Positions 45,666 through 57,843 of a DNA stretch of 64,000 bases are shown here, one piece after another. Origin of the DNA: Byssochlamys sp. IMV 00236 (taxonomy: Eukaryota > Ascomycota > Eurotiomycetes > Eurotiales > Thermoascaceae); NCBI GenBank assembly GCA_001931875.2, contig MSJH02000812.1, positions 186,001 through 250,000 on the forward strand, in the 5' to 3' direction. Position numbers and translations under genes: made by a program. The notes beneath the pieces were generated by a model, which saw nothing but the letters and a program-made list of their open reading frames with translations, made no database searches and had not been told where the DNA came from. The first letter of the stretch is position 1. Each line of letters begins with the position of its first letter.

Positions 45666-46006
45666 CATACATACATATATCATACACCCTAATCCCAATC
45701 CCCATCTTCTTCCTTCCAAATTCCATATACCATAAATCCCATTTCCATGATACATATCTAACGACATAACTTGATAAAAATAATTTACAGGTGGGCGACT
45801 CCATCGACGACATGACAGCCGGACACACCGCCGGAGCCGCAACTGTCCTGCTCCTGAACGACCGGAATACGCATCTGAAAGACCATGAACACACGGATCT
45901 ATGTATCGAGCGGCTCGATGATCTCGTTGATATTCTGGAAAATGGTTTCGTGGGTCATCGCGGAGGTGACAAGGCCTCAACGGAAGGGAGGGAGGAGGAA
46001 GCGTGA
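44370..46006 (+). CDS. HAD-superfamily phosphatase (subfamily IA)
   Basis: Exons 44370-44539, 44915-44947, 45023-45232, 45447-45609 and 45791-46006 give 263 aa. All four HAD motifs are present: nucleophile DVDGTLC (51-57, formed across intron 1), the motif II threonine in CTRNFE, motif III LPKPDP, and motif IV VGDSIDDM at the start of exon 5. Exon 2 has just 33 bases and encodes the conserved LPQHYMFGEMR. The N-terminus (MLKSSSRISASLVRTMSS) could be a mitochondrial presequence, or the Met at residue 16 may be the start. Related fungal enzymes are phosphatases of small phosphorylated metabolites; the substrate is not evident. The first intron is long for this genome (375 bases). Intron 4 contains an AC microsatellite. 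Confidence 0.88.
45629..45658 (+). repeat. (AC)15 microsatellite in an intron
   Basis: Fifteen AC units lie in the last intron of the HAD gene, followed by TATATACATACATACATATAT. It is likely to vary in length between strains. Confidence 0.93.
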
Positions 46007-46497
46007 GTTTCTTTTTTTTTTAAGGGCTCAGATGCTGCGAATCTCGCATTGAGAAAGAGTAAAATAAAACCCGATACTTTGAAACTATGTCTTTGGAAGA
46101 TGGCGTTTAGTTAGTATGGGACACAGCAAGGGATAAGAGATTATTACGCGCATTATGTTAATGTCATAATGCAAGGTTAAGTTGAGGACTAGAGTTTTCT
46201 TTTTCATATCTGAGATTATTATCGCAAGGTCCCGACTGGGGTCCCAGCTATGGTATTTTGCTTAGACTAATCGCCTATCATCATGTTTTACACTGTACAT
46301 GGCCGGTTTGTACATCACGGCACCAGTATGAGAATCGAAATCAAAGCAAAGTCCGAGTTTTGTGTTAAGCCGAACGTCACAGCGCAAGAATGCTGGAAAG
46401 TATCCGATTTTCAAACCGGAGAAAAAGAAAGCTTTTATGCATCACCCAGTGGATCATTTGGGAGAACCACCCATCCGTAACTCCCGGCTCGTCATTA
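46007..46497. other. Convergent intergenic region
   Basis: About 490 bases between the stops of the HAD and zinc-knuckle genes, including a T tract near 46010. No gene was seen. Confidence 0.5.
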
Positions 46498-48550
46498 TCA
46501 TAGTCTATGCTTGTTCCAGGCTTTCTTAGCTGCACTTGGCATAGGACGATAGGCGTCCCCGTTTTGCCCACGTCTGTTGCCACCTCCACGGCCACCACCG
46601 CGGCCTCCCCTGTCAGAGCCTCTTCCGCGTCGAGGCGGAGGCTGTCTGGGCGGGCCACGGGGAGGGGGAGATCGAGGTAGAGGCGGTTGCCAGCTGTCTT
46701 TCACCCGCGACTCTCTGCCACGGTAAGGTTCAGGGTTAGGAGACAGAGAGCGCTGGCGCGTATTGTAGCCAGGGTATTCATCTCGATCGCGGTAAGTGTC
46801 TCTCGAGTCATATCCAGATCTACGAGTATCTTGGGGCCCAGCTAGGTTTTTGTCCTTACCAATTCCGCTTCCAAAACGGATATTGGGACGGCCTTGGTTC
46901 CGGCCTACTGGGTTTCTGAGGGCCGGTCTTGATAGCATGTCATCGCTATCTGGGGTAGGCGAGCGTGCATCGGCACGCCCTCTGATCCTCATTCCGCCTT
47001 GGCGGCCGTTCAGAGCGGCTCCGCCTTTCTGACTTGGGACCACTGCGTTGATGTTTGTAATCATGGAAGGATCATAGCCCTTCAATGTCCATGAGGAAGA
47101 TCGCATGGGTCGCGGAAGGGAAGGGCAATCTCCAACTAGGTGACGATTGCTCGTGCAATAGCAGCACGACAAAGACACAAGTACGGGGCCAGGGGACGGA
47201 TGCCGTTTGGGGAATTTCCACATGTAGTCACAATCGAGTTCCAGGTGATCTTGTGAACCGCAAAAGTCGCATGGAACTTCTGCTGCTGTGCCTTTCAGGG
47301 CCGAGGAACACGCTGCATGATCATGTCCTCGCTCACGACATTTCTGGCATCTTCTCCAGGAAGGACAAAAGTTACTCTCATGTTGATTCCAAGCTCCGCA
47401 GTGTTGGCACTGGACTTCGTCAGTATTTAGTTGACCGCAAGGGAATTTCAGCTCCACGATGGGATATGAACCATCGTGGGTTGTGAAAAGGCATGCAGGA
47501 GCTTACCTCTTTGGAAGGACACACCTCCGCCAGGTGGCCTTCTTGAAAACATTCAGTGCATGTAACTGGTAGCGTAAGATCGAGATCATTCTCATCACGA
47601 CCATAGAACACATACTTAACCTGGGTTTGGAGATCTTCATGGGCAAGGTCAGCAAGGGTAGAGGGGGGTGTCGGGTATCTACTGGAGAAGGAACGGAAAC
47701 TGTCCTCCTTTGAGTGCAGTTTTGATGCCTCATTTGCGCTGCTTCCATTTGTCGTGGCAGAAGAATATTGACCGTGCCCGTTCACTGTACCGTTGACGCC
47801 CCCTTTGTGAGTAGCGGTCGGGAATGGATTCTCTTTCGAGGAAACACCACCGTCCTGTCTTTGGGCCTCCATGGTATTCTCAGGACGGGTACCGACATTG
47901 ACCATAATGGAATCGTCTCCTTCTGAAATCTCCCCGGATTCTGAATCGTCAGAATGGACAAAGTAGGGGCCTTGGCCAGATGGAGCGGTGCTGGTATCCT
48001 TTGGTTGTCCCTCTGCAGGATCTGCCTTGCTATCCTTATTCTGTGATGACGTGACGTCCTCTCCCTCTTCCTCTGCTGTCGAGACAGAAGCACTGCGAGT
48101 GCCCCAGAATTTCTTATTCACCTCATCGAAACCGGAAGTGGCGACGTTGCTGTCGGGTTTGGATATCCTGCTCCCTAATGTCGTCCTGATCGCGCTTCTG
48201 CTACCTTGATTCCAATTAATTGCAGGAGCTGAACCTCGCAGAGGTGGCTGGCCGCTTTGTTCCTCTGCACCCTCACTGCCAGACTCGTCGTTCGAGGAAG
48301 TATCAGAGCCTGAACTTGACGTGCTGTCAGGTTTAGCATCCAAGGGGATTGCGCTGAACTTGGCACCCTGGGGAACGAAATCGCGGACGTCTGAGCGATC
48401 CGCCTGGCGTCTTTTTCTTGGACGACCTTTTGCTATGTTGCTGTCGTGGGAACTGGCTCGTGACGCGCCACTGGAACCACTGGTGCGGGTGCGCTGCAGG
48501 CCGACGGAGGCAGTGCGCGAGTCATTATCATCGCCAGGGGAAGCCGGCAT
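46498..48550 (-). CDS. Air1/2-like zinc-knuckle protein (TRAMP-type RNA surveillance)
   Basis: Exons 48550-47507 and 47409-46498 give 651 aa. Five CCHC-type zinc knuckles follow each other: CTECFQEGHLAEVC (331-344), CQHCGAWNQHESNFC (349-363), CQKCRERGHDHAAC, CDFCGSQDHLELDC and CCYCTSNRHLVGDC. Five knuckles in a row are the hallmark of yeast Air1/Air2, which present RNA to the Trf4/5 poly(A) polymerase in the nuclear TRAMP complex. The intron falls exactly between knuckles 1 and 2. The N-terminal 300 residues are acidic, Ser-rich and disordered, with a basic RPRKRRQ patch. The C-terminus is an RGG-rich tail (GRGSDRGGRGGGRGGG), a possible arginine-methylation region. It is longer than yeast Air proteins. 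The assignment is by knuckle count and order. Confidence 0.82.
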
Positions 48551-49371
48551 GCCGTAGAATAGATCAGGGCCCGTCCGTATATCGGACGGTGCAGAGGAGA
48601 AGCGTCGTAGTCCAATATGGTAGAGGGGGTTGTGGATTGAATATTATTATGCCGTTCTGGGAAAGCAAGAAGAACAAATTTACGGGGAGCGGACTGGGCC
48701 AGAGACGATGCGCCTCTAGCGTGGATGACAGACGGCCGGCAGGATTTAGAAACAGGCGATGGACAAGATATCTGAGCTAGACTCAGGTGGCTAATCAAGA
48801 ACCAGCTAGCGAAGCAGAGAAGTGAGTCTCGACCGTCGCATTATTGTTGGCTCCGTGTCTGAAGCTGGTCGATAACGCGGATGGCGGCACGTGCGGCCTC
48901 CCTCACGGCTCAATAATAATACCAGTAGATAATCTTTCGTCTCCCCAAAAAAAGAAGACTCCAAAACCAAAACCTCGCCGTTTCTCGCCCAGTCAACCAC
49001 TTTCTCTCCATTTCTTTCCTGTCCAGCTGGTCTCTGTTCCTTTCTGTCTCTCCATCAACCTCTTCTCTGCTTCTCTTTGCTCTGCCGTTCACGCTCGCTC
49101 GCCTCCCTGCCTCCCTTACTGCTCCTGTCGGCTCCCGTGACTCCCTGCGGATCCTCCATCTCACAGCCCGGAACTTCTTCATCCTGCTGGCTCCGACGCG
49201 AAGTCCTGCTTCATCCACCACCCGACTCCACGAGTCTTCTCTCGGCTATACCACCTTTCTAGACAGTTTCTCGACAATACCGCCAAGGTGTCTTCCCTAC
49301 TAATTCCCCGGACCATCTCCTTCCCTCCCGAGCTCGACACGGGGCCCCAGCGGCTTTCCCCGGATTCCAAG
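48551..49371. promoter_or_regulatory. Divergent promoter of zinc-knuckle and ORMDL genes
   Basis: About 820 bases between two start codons. The ORMDL side (about 48980-49320) is a long CT-rich tract, typical of strongly expressed Eurotiales genes. No other gene was seen. Confidence 0.5.
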
Positions 49372-50041
49372 ATGAGCCAGACGAAGATGGGAAGGAGAAG
49401 AAGGTCCAGCAGCATTATCTACCAGGAGCCTCCTGAGTCCATCGAGCATACCAGCGACCAGGCCGCCCTGCCCAATCTCAATGCCAACTGGGTCAACGCC
49501 AAGGGTGAGTGTGAATGTCCAAGCGTGGAGGGGGAGGGAAGAGCCCAGAAGAGCTGACAGCAGAAAACAGGAGCCTGGACAATCCATTTCGTTCTCATCA
49601 TTGCCCTCAAGATCTTCTACGATATCATTCCAGGTGTCTCGCAGGAGACATCGTGGACTCTCACCAACATCTCCTACATGTTTGGTTCCTTCCTGATGTT
49701 CCACTGGGTGCGGGGTGTCCCATTCGAATTCAATGCGGGTGCATACGACAACTTGAACATGTGGGAGCAGATCGACAATGGCGACCAGTATACTCCGACG
49801 AAGAAATTCCTGCTCAGCGTGCCCATTATCCTGTTCCTCCTCAGCACCCACTACACGCACTACGATTTGACTTATTTCATTATCAATTTCCTTGCAACCT
49901 TGGGCGTGGTCATCCCGAAACTTCCGGTGGTAAGTGCTATGTCCGTCCATCCATCAGTTGGTCAGTTTTTGGGTGCTGATAATTATGCAGTTGCATCGGT
50001 TGCGGATAGGCCTCTTCTCCGAGGACTCAGATGAATCATAG
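49372..50041 (+). CDS. orm1: ORMDL-family sphingolipid regulator
   Basis: Exons 49372-49504, 49571-49929 and 49991-50041 give 180 aa. ORMDL/Orm proteins are ER membrane proteins that inhibit serine palmitoyltransferase and so adjust sphingolipid synthesis. Visible features are LNANWVNAKGAWTIHF, formed across intron 1, the hydrophobic segments WTIHFVLIIALKIFYDIIPG and LLSVPIILFLLSTHY, the signature SYMFGSFLMFHWVRGVPFE, the stretch TYFIINFLATLGVVIPKLP, and the tail LHRLRIGLFSEDSDES. The N-terminus RRRRSSSIIYQE resembles the region of yeast Orm1/2 phosphorylated by Ypk-type kinases. The start at 49372 was chosen because it follows the family length; an in-frame Met 28 codons upstream is less likely. 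Confidence 0.93.
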
Positions 50042-51846
50042 TTCTTCAGTTTTCTTACCTTATCAATCGGCTCGATTTCATTGCACCTCTCTTAGCTCTC
50101 TCCTGGATCTTTCTTTGTGTCTGTACCATCGATCGAGGCTGGATATGAACCCCCCTGCTCGCGATGCGCTTTTTTTTTTCTATTTTCTTCTTTTCCTTTT
50201 CCCATAAGAGCTCTCCTTCTCTGTGTGTTTGTTGGACAGTCACGGTTTAGATAAGAAAAGGTTCTCAATTTGCACTTCGATGTCTTTCTCGACTACGATA
50301 ACGCATGCCTTTCGACCTGCGCTAGGAGCGTAGAGTAACCTGAACCGCGATCGTCGGGTCCGGATACCTCCAGCCTTTACTGCGTGATACTTTTTTCTCC
50401 TGGTTGTGAATAGAAAGAGTTTTCGTCCAGATATAGATAATAGATATCTTTGCCGATTATTGGCGCTACTTCTGCTTATCTTTCCCTTTGGAGGCATTGA
50501 TTGATTGATGGTGTTGAATGCACATGGAGCATTGGTATCACCCACCCAGATTGCCCAGATCTCGGGCCGATAATTAATTCAGTTGCCTGAAATCTCACCG
50601 GTCGGTTTGTCATGGACAGAAGACAAAGGACAGGGTGCTCCGCCACCGCCACGAGGTGAGATGCTGGACTGGATATGGATGGTATTACATTCTGATATCG
50701 AAAGATAGCGGTGACACATCGCATCCTTCCTCCACTCTTGTAAGTTGTGACGCGTGGATATGGTCCGTGCGGCTCAGCAGTTCCCAAGTTCCCGAAGAGC
50801 TTTTTTTGAGGTTGCCTGATTACGATCCCTGCGTGCCATTATTACTATCTGTCTGAGGTGGACTGGTTGCGACCACTAGGAACTGGTGGATTCAGTTAGA
50901 TCACGCTGAAAAGATAATCTAATAATCACCACAAGCAAATAACTATGTCTGATAACTAGCTCTACGTGGAGTCAATGCTAGTTGTCACCTGCAGTCAGAA
51001 AGCCAATTTGCACTTTTCCCTGTTACCAAGCTTTGGAGTGGCGAGACCAAAATAATTTTGGGGGTTCGACTAACTTATCTACCTAGCTATTATTATTATC
51101 CAAGAATGATGTGGAAATATAGGGATAACAATTAACTATCCGGCTAACGATCCCGGCTAGCCACGTTGACTATTCAAAGCACCGACGTTGGCGCTACTAT
51201 TAATATCGAATTGATATAGTTACTGTAATTAAATATAACTAAGAATGGGCACTTGGAACAATAACGCGCGGTAAATCCGTCTAGCTTATTCTACGCCTGT
51301 TAACATGTCTCAGTCCCCCTGACGTTGTGGTAAAGAAAAGAATCACGTTGTGACTACTATGAGCTCCGCCAGACAGCAGTGGATCACTAGTGTTTTCAGT
51401 AGCTAAATTGCCTGTACCAGTAACTAGATCTCCTCCTCATTAGAGCAGCGCTGGTGAAGTTGCTTTGCTTTATTGTTATCTCTTGATTTGTTGAAACTTG
51501 CAAAGGGAGATCGACGGAGATCTGCTTATGTCATCATACACGTGAGATCATCAATCTACGCGCTCGAACTGTCAGGTTGGAAACATGCAGGATGTGATTT
51601 TATTTTCTAACTATCTGTCGAGAAATTATGCCTGTTTTTCTCTATAGTAGAATACTGACTGTCGTATGTGCATGCGAGTGTTGAGTACGCCCAGTTTGAG
51701 ATATGGTCAACTGCGGCGGGCTACTGCTACTACTGCAGCTCCGTATCGATAAGCGTCGCGTACAACGCGACTTCGCATCCCCGATCAGCCAATCCGTTCA
51801 TCCTCGCCACAGGAACTAGACATTTTCTCTCCTTTACTTCGTGGCC
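50042..51846. other. Intergenic region, no gene recognised
   Basis: About 1.8 kb of AT-rich DNA between two plus-strand genes. It starts with a T-rich likely 3' untranslated region. No motif-bearing open frame or notable repeat was seen. Confidence 0.45.
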
Positions 51847-53576
51847 ATGGATGACCAGGACGAGGCCTCGTTGCCTACCTATCGTCCTGTAAAACCTCTA
51901 CCATTCGAATTGCGACAGCATTGCGGCATCTATTTCGAAGAGAAGCTCTGTTTGTCGTCCCGCGCGGTTCCTCACATTTTATCTGTATGCGCTGAACACT
52001 GACCAAGATAATATGACTAGATACTCAAGCTCTTGGTCTCCTGCTTAGTATATTAACTTCCGGTACAGTCGCCTCAGGGACTGCCTTTGTGCCATCGCCT
52101 CAGCACCTCGCCCTGGCGGCTACATTCGTCGTGCACCCATCCACCACGACGCGAGCCAAAACCACCGAGGAACGAGAGGCTGCCAACGCTGCTTTGCGAT
52201 TGCTACGACTTACAAACACATTGGTAGGACCTATATCAGCCAAGTTGGACACGGCATTCTCATTCAGGCGATTTGACTCGTCTCGTCATGGAGGAAGGCG
52301 GCGCGCAGATGATACCGCCGTGTCGAGAGAGTTGCGCGACGAGGAGACGGAACCGCTGAACTTGGAAATGGGACAGACTGGCTCACTATGGTTTCGGGCG
52401 GAGGATTTCTGGCATGCAGTGGGCTGGGCGTTCAATTGTTCGGTCCTCCACCCCAAGCGCTGGGAAAGATGGCAACTATGGCTGCAGTTCATGTGCGAAG
52501 TGTTGGAAGACGATTGGAACGAGCGGATCAAACAGCTTGAGATAAATGCTAGCAGTGAACCCATAACGCCCAGCAAGCGACGGGAGCGGTTACTCAAGCA
52601 GAGCCTGATATACAAGTACCTGGCCTCTGGCAGTGCAGGTCACGGCCAGAACCGTCGGATCCTACGAGCTATCTTTGCGGACGGGAGTGGGAGTGCGAAG
52701 AATGAGTTTCGTGAGGTGTTCAAGAACGAACTGAAGGAACTGAAGCGAGATGATGAAACGCTTAAGAAACGACAAGCGGATGTCAATATCGATCAGGACG
52801 AATATGGTGATTATCTCTCCAAGGATGAAGACGAGTCTGACGGGACCGATAACACATCGAGGACGCGACCCAAGCGGCCAAGGAGGATGAAGAATAAGGG
52901 GTCGCCAGAGGATATTCCAGACGTGGCTGTCGTTATAACTAACCCACTATCCGATACGATATACGCAAAGGGCGGCGTGGCTTCATTTGGCGGATTCCAA
53001 TCCCTCGCCCTTCGTCAACGCCTACTCCATATCCTATCCATGGTCTCTGAGCATTTGCCAAAAGCATTCATGCCCCTTGAGGAGTTATATCACCTCTTTG
53101 TCGAGAACATTCGCCATCTTCCCCTCCCTGCCTTCCAAGCATTCGTCTCACCAAACGTCCTCCCTCACTTCTCCCCCGCCGAGCACAGCACTGTCTGCGA
53201 ATTCCTCCTCTTCCGCATGCGCGAGAGCGACGCACCAGAGACAGACGAACCTTACCTAAATCAGAAGAAATTGGAAGAATGCTACCTCCCCTGGGCAGCC
53301 AACACAACAACGGCAGTCGATAACGCCAAGATGTCCATTCTTCTAGAATCTCTCCTCAGTCTTCTGGCCCAGGATGGTCTACTCACTATCACTGAAGAAC
53401 TGAAGCAAGCGGTCGTCCAGGGTATTCAGGCGCGCACTGACAAGGCACAAGATGAAGTTCGACGGAACCAGAATAGACGGAAAGTGGAAGATATCGAATG
53501 GTGCTGGTTAATCGAGAGCGGGGAGCGATTGATATCCCTAGTCGAGGACATTCTGCCTTTGGCAGAGCAAGGATGA
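51847..53576 (+). CDS. Conserved-looking protein of unknown function
   Basis: I do not recognise this family. The proposed exons, 51847-51949 and 52021-53576, give 552 aa; the intron (donor GTTTGT, acceptor CTAG, 71 bases, branch-like CACTGACC) joins CGIYFEEKL to YTQALGLLLSILTSG in frame. An alternative donor, GTATGC at 51984, would break the frame. The N-terminal 250 residues are helical, with a conserved-looking FWHAVGWAFNCSVLHPKRWERWQLWLQFM block. A charged linker follows (KDEDESDGTD, then RPKRPRRMKNK, a possible nuclear signal), then a second helical domain with LRQRLLHILSMVSEHLPKAF and FVENIRHLPLPAFQAFV. The end EWCWLIESGERLISLVEDI may be another helix. A nuclear role is only suggested by the basic patch. 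Confidence 0.75.
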
Positions 53577-54618
53577 ATAGTTATCTATCCACCGCCGTGG
53601 ATTCAGGAATGAGTCACCTCACGCTGACAATGCGCCTATTTTTCACAACGACCCACCTCCTCCAGGGTACGCAATCTCATCTCATGCGCGCGACACGGGG
53701 TGCAGAGTGAGTGAGTGAGCGTACGACAGTCAACAGTCTTTCACTGACCAACGAAGGGTTCCGACCAAGGCTCTCCGGAGAAACATAATATCTACATGAT
53801 CCACGACTTCGCGACTACACCGTGGCTATTCACTAGTCAACAGAGCATATTCTCCTGTATCCCAAGCAGTCGAGCCTCGTGGTGTATACACCGCACCCGC
53901 TGAGACATGATCTTCTAGGCATTGAATGCCAGAGAAACAAGAGAGACCTCAAATAAAATATCATTAATACCCCCTTTCTAAGTATGCTCTATAACTGTAT
54001 TGACTATTACCTATCATTAGCTGGAATAATGAATACATCATGCACCTAGCGTCTAACTCAGAATTAATACGAATAAAATAACTTGACTAGTTATAACATT
54101 GATCCGTGTCTGCAATTTACCTACCCTAAACCCCCATAAAACGAAAACATCTAGAATAACACTAAATTCTACACCGACATTTTAGAGACTTGACGTATCA
54201 ATTTTTTTCTAATGATTCCTTTTTTTGTTGACCGGATCAAGAGTAGAACTAAAACACTAAGAAGCATTAAGATAGACTAAAAAGGGGGGAGGAAATATAG
54301 TATAGACGGGGAATATTCAGAACACTCGAAGATTGATGGTGTTTCCGAAAACACGACACGACACGACACGACACGACAGGAACAAAAGAGATAACGAAGA
54401 GGGGTAGTAGAGTGGTTGAAAGAAGGGACAAAAAAAAAGAAGTTGGCTTGAAGGGAATAAAGAGGGTAAGAGTTCGGGGTTATGTGATATGTGATATGTG
54501 CTTCGGGTTGGGAGGGAAATATGGTAAGATGGGGTAGTTTGCTATAGTCAAGTCCATCCTGCCTTTTCCCACTCGCGGATTGCCTTTGAAAGAAATGAAA
54601 TATTTGGGGAAAAGAAGT
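53577..54618. other. Convergent intergenic region with pentamer repeat
   Basis: About 1 kb between convergent stops. It contains five ACACG pentamers (54351-54375) and a GTGATAT-type triple repeat near 54480-54500. No gene was seen. Confidence 0.5.
54351..54375 (+). repeat. (ACACG)5 tandem repeat
   Basis: Five exact ACACG units, followed by the variant ACAGG, in the 3' flank of the calponin-like gene. Confidence 0.92.
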
Positions 54619-56610
54619 TTATGGTGGTGGTCTCGGTCCAATAATTTGTCTTCTGGCTCCTCCGATTCCTAGACCAGGGCCACCTCGATTCTGATTGTCA
54701 CCGCCCATGAAGCCATACTGGTGGACATCCCAGGCACCTTGGCCAGGACCAACACCGACATCGTCCTTGAGACCCTTCTTTGCGGCTTCGGAGGTTTGTT
54801 TCTGACCCTCTTCCCATTCGCGCTGGCGTTCACGTTCACGCTCCATCTCCCGCTCAAGGAGAGATTTGGAGGCCCAACCACCGGCGCGGGTCTTCTGCTG
54901 TGCGGCTATACGGCGGCTATTCTCTGCGTCAATCTCAGCGGTAGAAGAGTAGTCTGCTGGTCGATGGGATGATGGCTTAGGGGGGGATGGAGCTGGGTTT
55001 GAGGCAAGGAAACGGTCGGTGCGATTGGCGTAGGCGCCTGGACTAGGGAGCGGACGAGGTGAGGTCTGGGCAGCGACTTTGGGATCAGGGAGTGGTCGGG
55101 GTGATGTTTGTTGAGCGGCTTTGGGGTCAGGGAGCGGCCGACCTTGTCTGGGAGGTGTCATTGGCGGTGCTGAGAAGTCGTCTTGCTGTTGCTGCCATTC
55201 CTTGCGTAGCAGTTTGCGTTCTTCTTCGAGGGATGAGAGGTCGTAACTCGGTTGGACTGGACGCGGATGACTCCGGCTACGTGAGCGATTGTCTCTTTCT
55301 TGCTTTTCACGTAGGTCTAGTCTCTCACGTTCATATTGGCGCTCACGCTCCTTGGCCAGCTCAAGTTCCCGCTCAAGTTCCTTAATACGCTGGCTCTCCG
55401 CCGTCTCGACTGTCCTGGGCGGCGACTTCGGTTGGTGGGCTTGATACTGGCTGAGGAACTGTCCGTTGAGGCGGGCGTCACTCAAGCCTCGAGTGCGCTG
55501 TCGTTCTCGGTTGAACTTCTCCTCGAGTTCCTTTTCCTCCTGGAGACGACGTTGCTCTTCCTCCTCCCACTTCCGCTGTTCGTCGTCCCATTTCTTTTTC
55601 TGCTCCTCAACCTCGCGGCGCTCGTTCTCCCTCAGTCGTTCTGTTTCCTCTGCCCATCTGCGCTCTTCTTCTGCTCGGGCGTTAGCTTCCTCCTCTTCTC
55701 TCTGGATCCGTCGCCGTTCTTCTTCTTCCTCCTGAGCTTGCCTACGACGGCGTTCCTCTTCGGCTGCAGCCTCCCGTCTCTTCTTTTCCTTCTCGGCCAA
55801 ACTGGGAACCGCTGGTAATGGACTGGTTATCTGCCGTCGCGCACCAAATGTGACACCTTGATTAGCCTGACTTGCACCGCCCATGTAGCCATACTGGTGG
55901 ATATTCCATGCCGGTGCCGTGACCGTTTCGTCCGTTTTCCTGCTCCAGCTGCTCACTGGAGCTCTGGGCGATGGCGAGCCCCCCTTTCCAGGGCTGCTTC
56001 GCCCGGAAGTTGTTGACGCGGCTGCCGGACTCAGGGCACCAGGGTTGCTGGCGTTGCTAGCTCCTCGTGGTCTGGTGCCAAGCTGGCTTTGGCTTGAACC
56101 TGTCAACTGAGGAGTTACTGCACCTGCTTTGCTTTTGGCTCCCAGTGTCCGGGGGAACTTGGCGGGCTCGATAGCATTGGCCCTTCGGCTGAAAGCCCCC
56201 AAACACTGAAGTACCTGGGCAGGGTCCTTCGATTCGTAAAGATCGACTGTAAGGAAGACATCATGTGGTGGGAGACTGAGCGGCGGCATCTGAATTGCGC
56301 GGAGGAAATGGGAAATATTTTCCATCTGTACAAATGGCATAGACGACTGCTTGTACTTGACACCTGGAGAGACCGCGAGATTGACTAGCCTGGATCACGG
56401 TCAGTAAGCATCTGTAGCGCGGATGGAGACGGAAATGGCGTACTTGCAGAGAGCGACACCATCTTTCAGCGCAGCAATCAAATCCCCGGAGGACAGTTTC
56501 TCATGCAGCACTTCCTCAATCCATTCGCGCACTTCGTTGGCGGCCTGCGGGGTATACTTGGACAGGCGCATGTTGCGCAGGTCCCTATCCAGCGATGAGA
56601 CTGACGCCAT
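54619..56610 (-). CDS. scp1: Calponin/transgelin-like actin-binding protein with long coiled coil
   Basis: Exons 56610-56444 and 56389-54619 give 645 aa. A calponin-homology domain (about 15-125) has EVREWIEEVLHEKL, SGDLIAALKDGVALCKLVNLA (formed across the intron) and FLRAIQMPPLSLPPHDVFLTVDLYE. Two calponin-like repeats follow: WNIHQYGYMGG with a downstream GARRQI (about 217-243) and WDVHQYGFMGG with GARRQI at the C-terminus (about 609-645). Between them is a highly charged Glu/Arg coiled coil (about 250-395, EEERRRRQ-type) and a Pro-rich segment with three RPLPDP/RPLPSP repeats. Yeast Scp1 and animal transgelin, which bundle actin, have a CH domain and a single repeat in about 200 residues. 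This form is about three times longer, which suggests an added dimerising or spacer part. Confidence 0.87.
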
Positions 56611-57132
56611 TTTGATTGATCACCAACCACTCTCAATTTCCTTCGACACAGATCTGATGGATCATCCAAGGGTGGCGCGTTCTCGAGAACTGGCTGTCCA
56701 GATGTCAGCCCAAGCTGGGCAATGTAATTTATCAGGCGTCAGCAATAATAGCTAAGCGGGGAATCCCGGCAGCGCAAGAGTATCGCGGGAGTACGGCGCG
56801 GGCAGATCAAGAGGGAGTGAAATTTGGAAGAGGACAGACAAACAGAAGAGTCTGTAATTAGCCAACGCCTCGAGAGAAAAAGGGAGTAAAGGGAATGAAA
56901 GACTCAGGAGGTCGAGTCCGAGAAATGGGATAGCCGCTGGCCCTCACTTTAGGAGTAATTATAATTAATTAATAAACTCCACCGGTTGATGACGTCCCTG
57001 CTGGTCCAGGCGCGGATTCTCGAAAAATCGCCGGACGACACTAGAGGCAATCCACCAGCAACGCCTGCTAGTCGATCTTCCCAATCGGACACTTGCCTGA
57101 CTCGAAGGGGATTCTCTACGATCCGAGACACG
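56611..57132. promoter_or_regulatory. Divergent promoter of calponin-like and NDUFAF2-like genes
   Basis: This 522-base region separates two start codons. It should carry both promoters. No striking motif was seen beyond an AATTAATTAATAAA stretch near 56962. Confidence 0.4.
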
Positions 57133-57843
57133 ATGACTATCAATAGTCTCTGGTTCAAATGGAAGGGCCTGCGTTTACCGTGGCGAAAATCCTTCTTGGT
57201 CGGTATGTTCCTTCTCCGCCATGTCTCACTGCCAGTGAACGGGTCTCTAACGGGGGTTCTCTAGGCCAAGATCTCGCTGGAAATACATATTGGGAGTTCA
57301 GGGATTCGTTGAACAGTGGGAGGTTCAGGCGTATTGTGAAGTACAACCCAAAGACGCACTATGGAGACGTTAAGGTCAACCGTGAGTACCATGTCGGTTC
57401 CTGACAGGAATCAACCAGCACTGACTCTGGCAATTTTCCTCGTAGCACAATGGCATCAATGGCTCCGTTACGTCCGCCCCGAGCCTCCTACGATCGAAGA
57501 GCAGCAGCAAGACCTCATCCGGCAACAGCAGCTCAAGAGACTGGCCCAACTAGCTGACGAACGTTGGGCCAGCAAGCCTTCCTACCTCGACAGACCACAG
57601 ACTCAACAACCTGCGCCGGCCCTGCGGACAAGTGATGCAACAATGTCGGACCAGGGTCGTCCAGCTCCTAGTCCAGAGCAAGTCGGTGTCAGGAACGCCG
57701 TTGAGGACCAGGCTACACTCCAACAACAACAACAACAGAGCGGCACAGAGAAAGCTGCCAAGAATCCCTGGGCCAAACAGACTGGCGTACCAGGGGCGGA
57801 TTTTGAGCCAGAAGCTTGGACACCAAAGGCCTCTCAGAGATAG
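57133..57843 (+). CDS. NDUFAF2/B17.2L-like complex I assembly factor
   Basis: Exons 57133-57202, 57265-57381 and 57446-57843 give 194 aa. The core matches the B17.2 (NDUFA12/NDUFAF2) fold: a short N-terminus (LWFKWKGLRLPWRK), VGQDLAGNTYWEF (formed across intron 1), FRRIVKYNPKTHYGDVKVNPQWHQWLRYVRPEPPTIEE (formed across intron 2), then a Gln/Pro-rich disordered tail. NDUFAF2-type proteins act in the mitochondrion as assembly chaperones of NADH:ubiquinone oxidoreductase. The Gln-rich extension argues for the assembly factor rather than the NDUFA12 subunit, but this is inference. The start at 57133 gives a basic, hydrophobic N-terminus compatible with import; an upstream in-frame Met at 56986 exists but is less likely. 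Confidence 0.82.
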
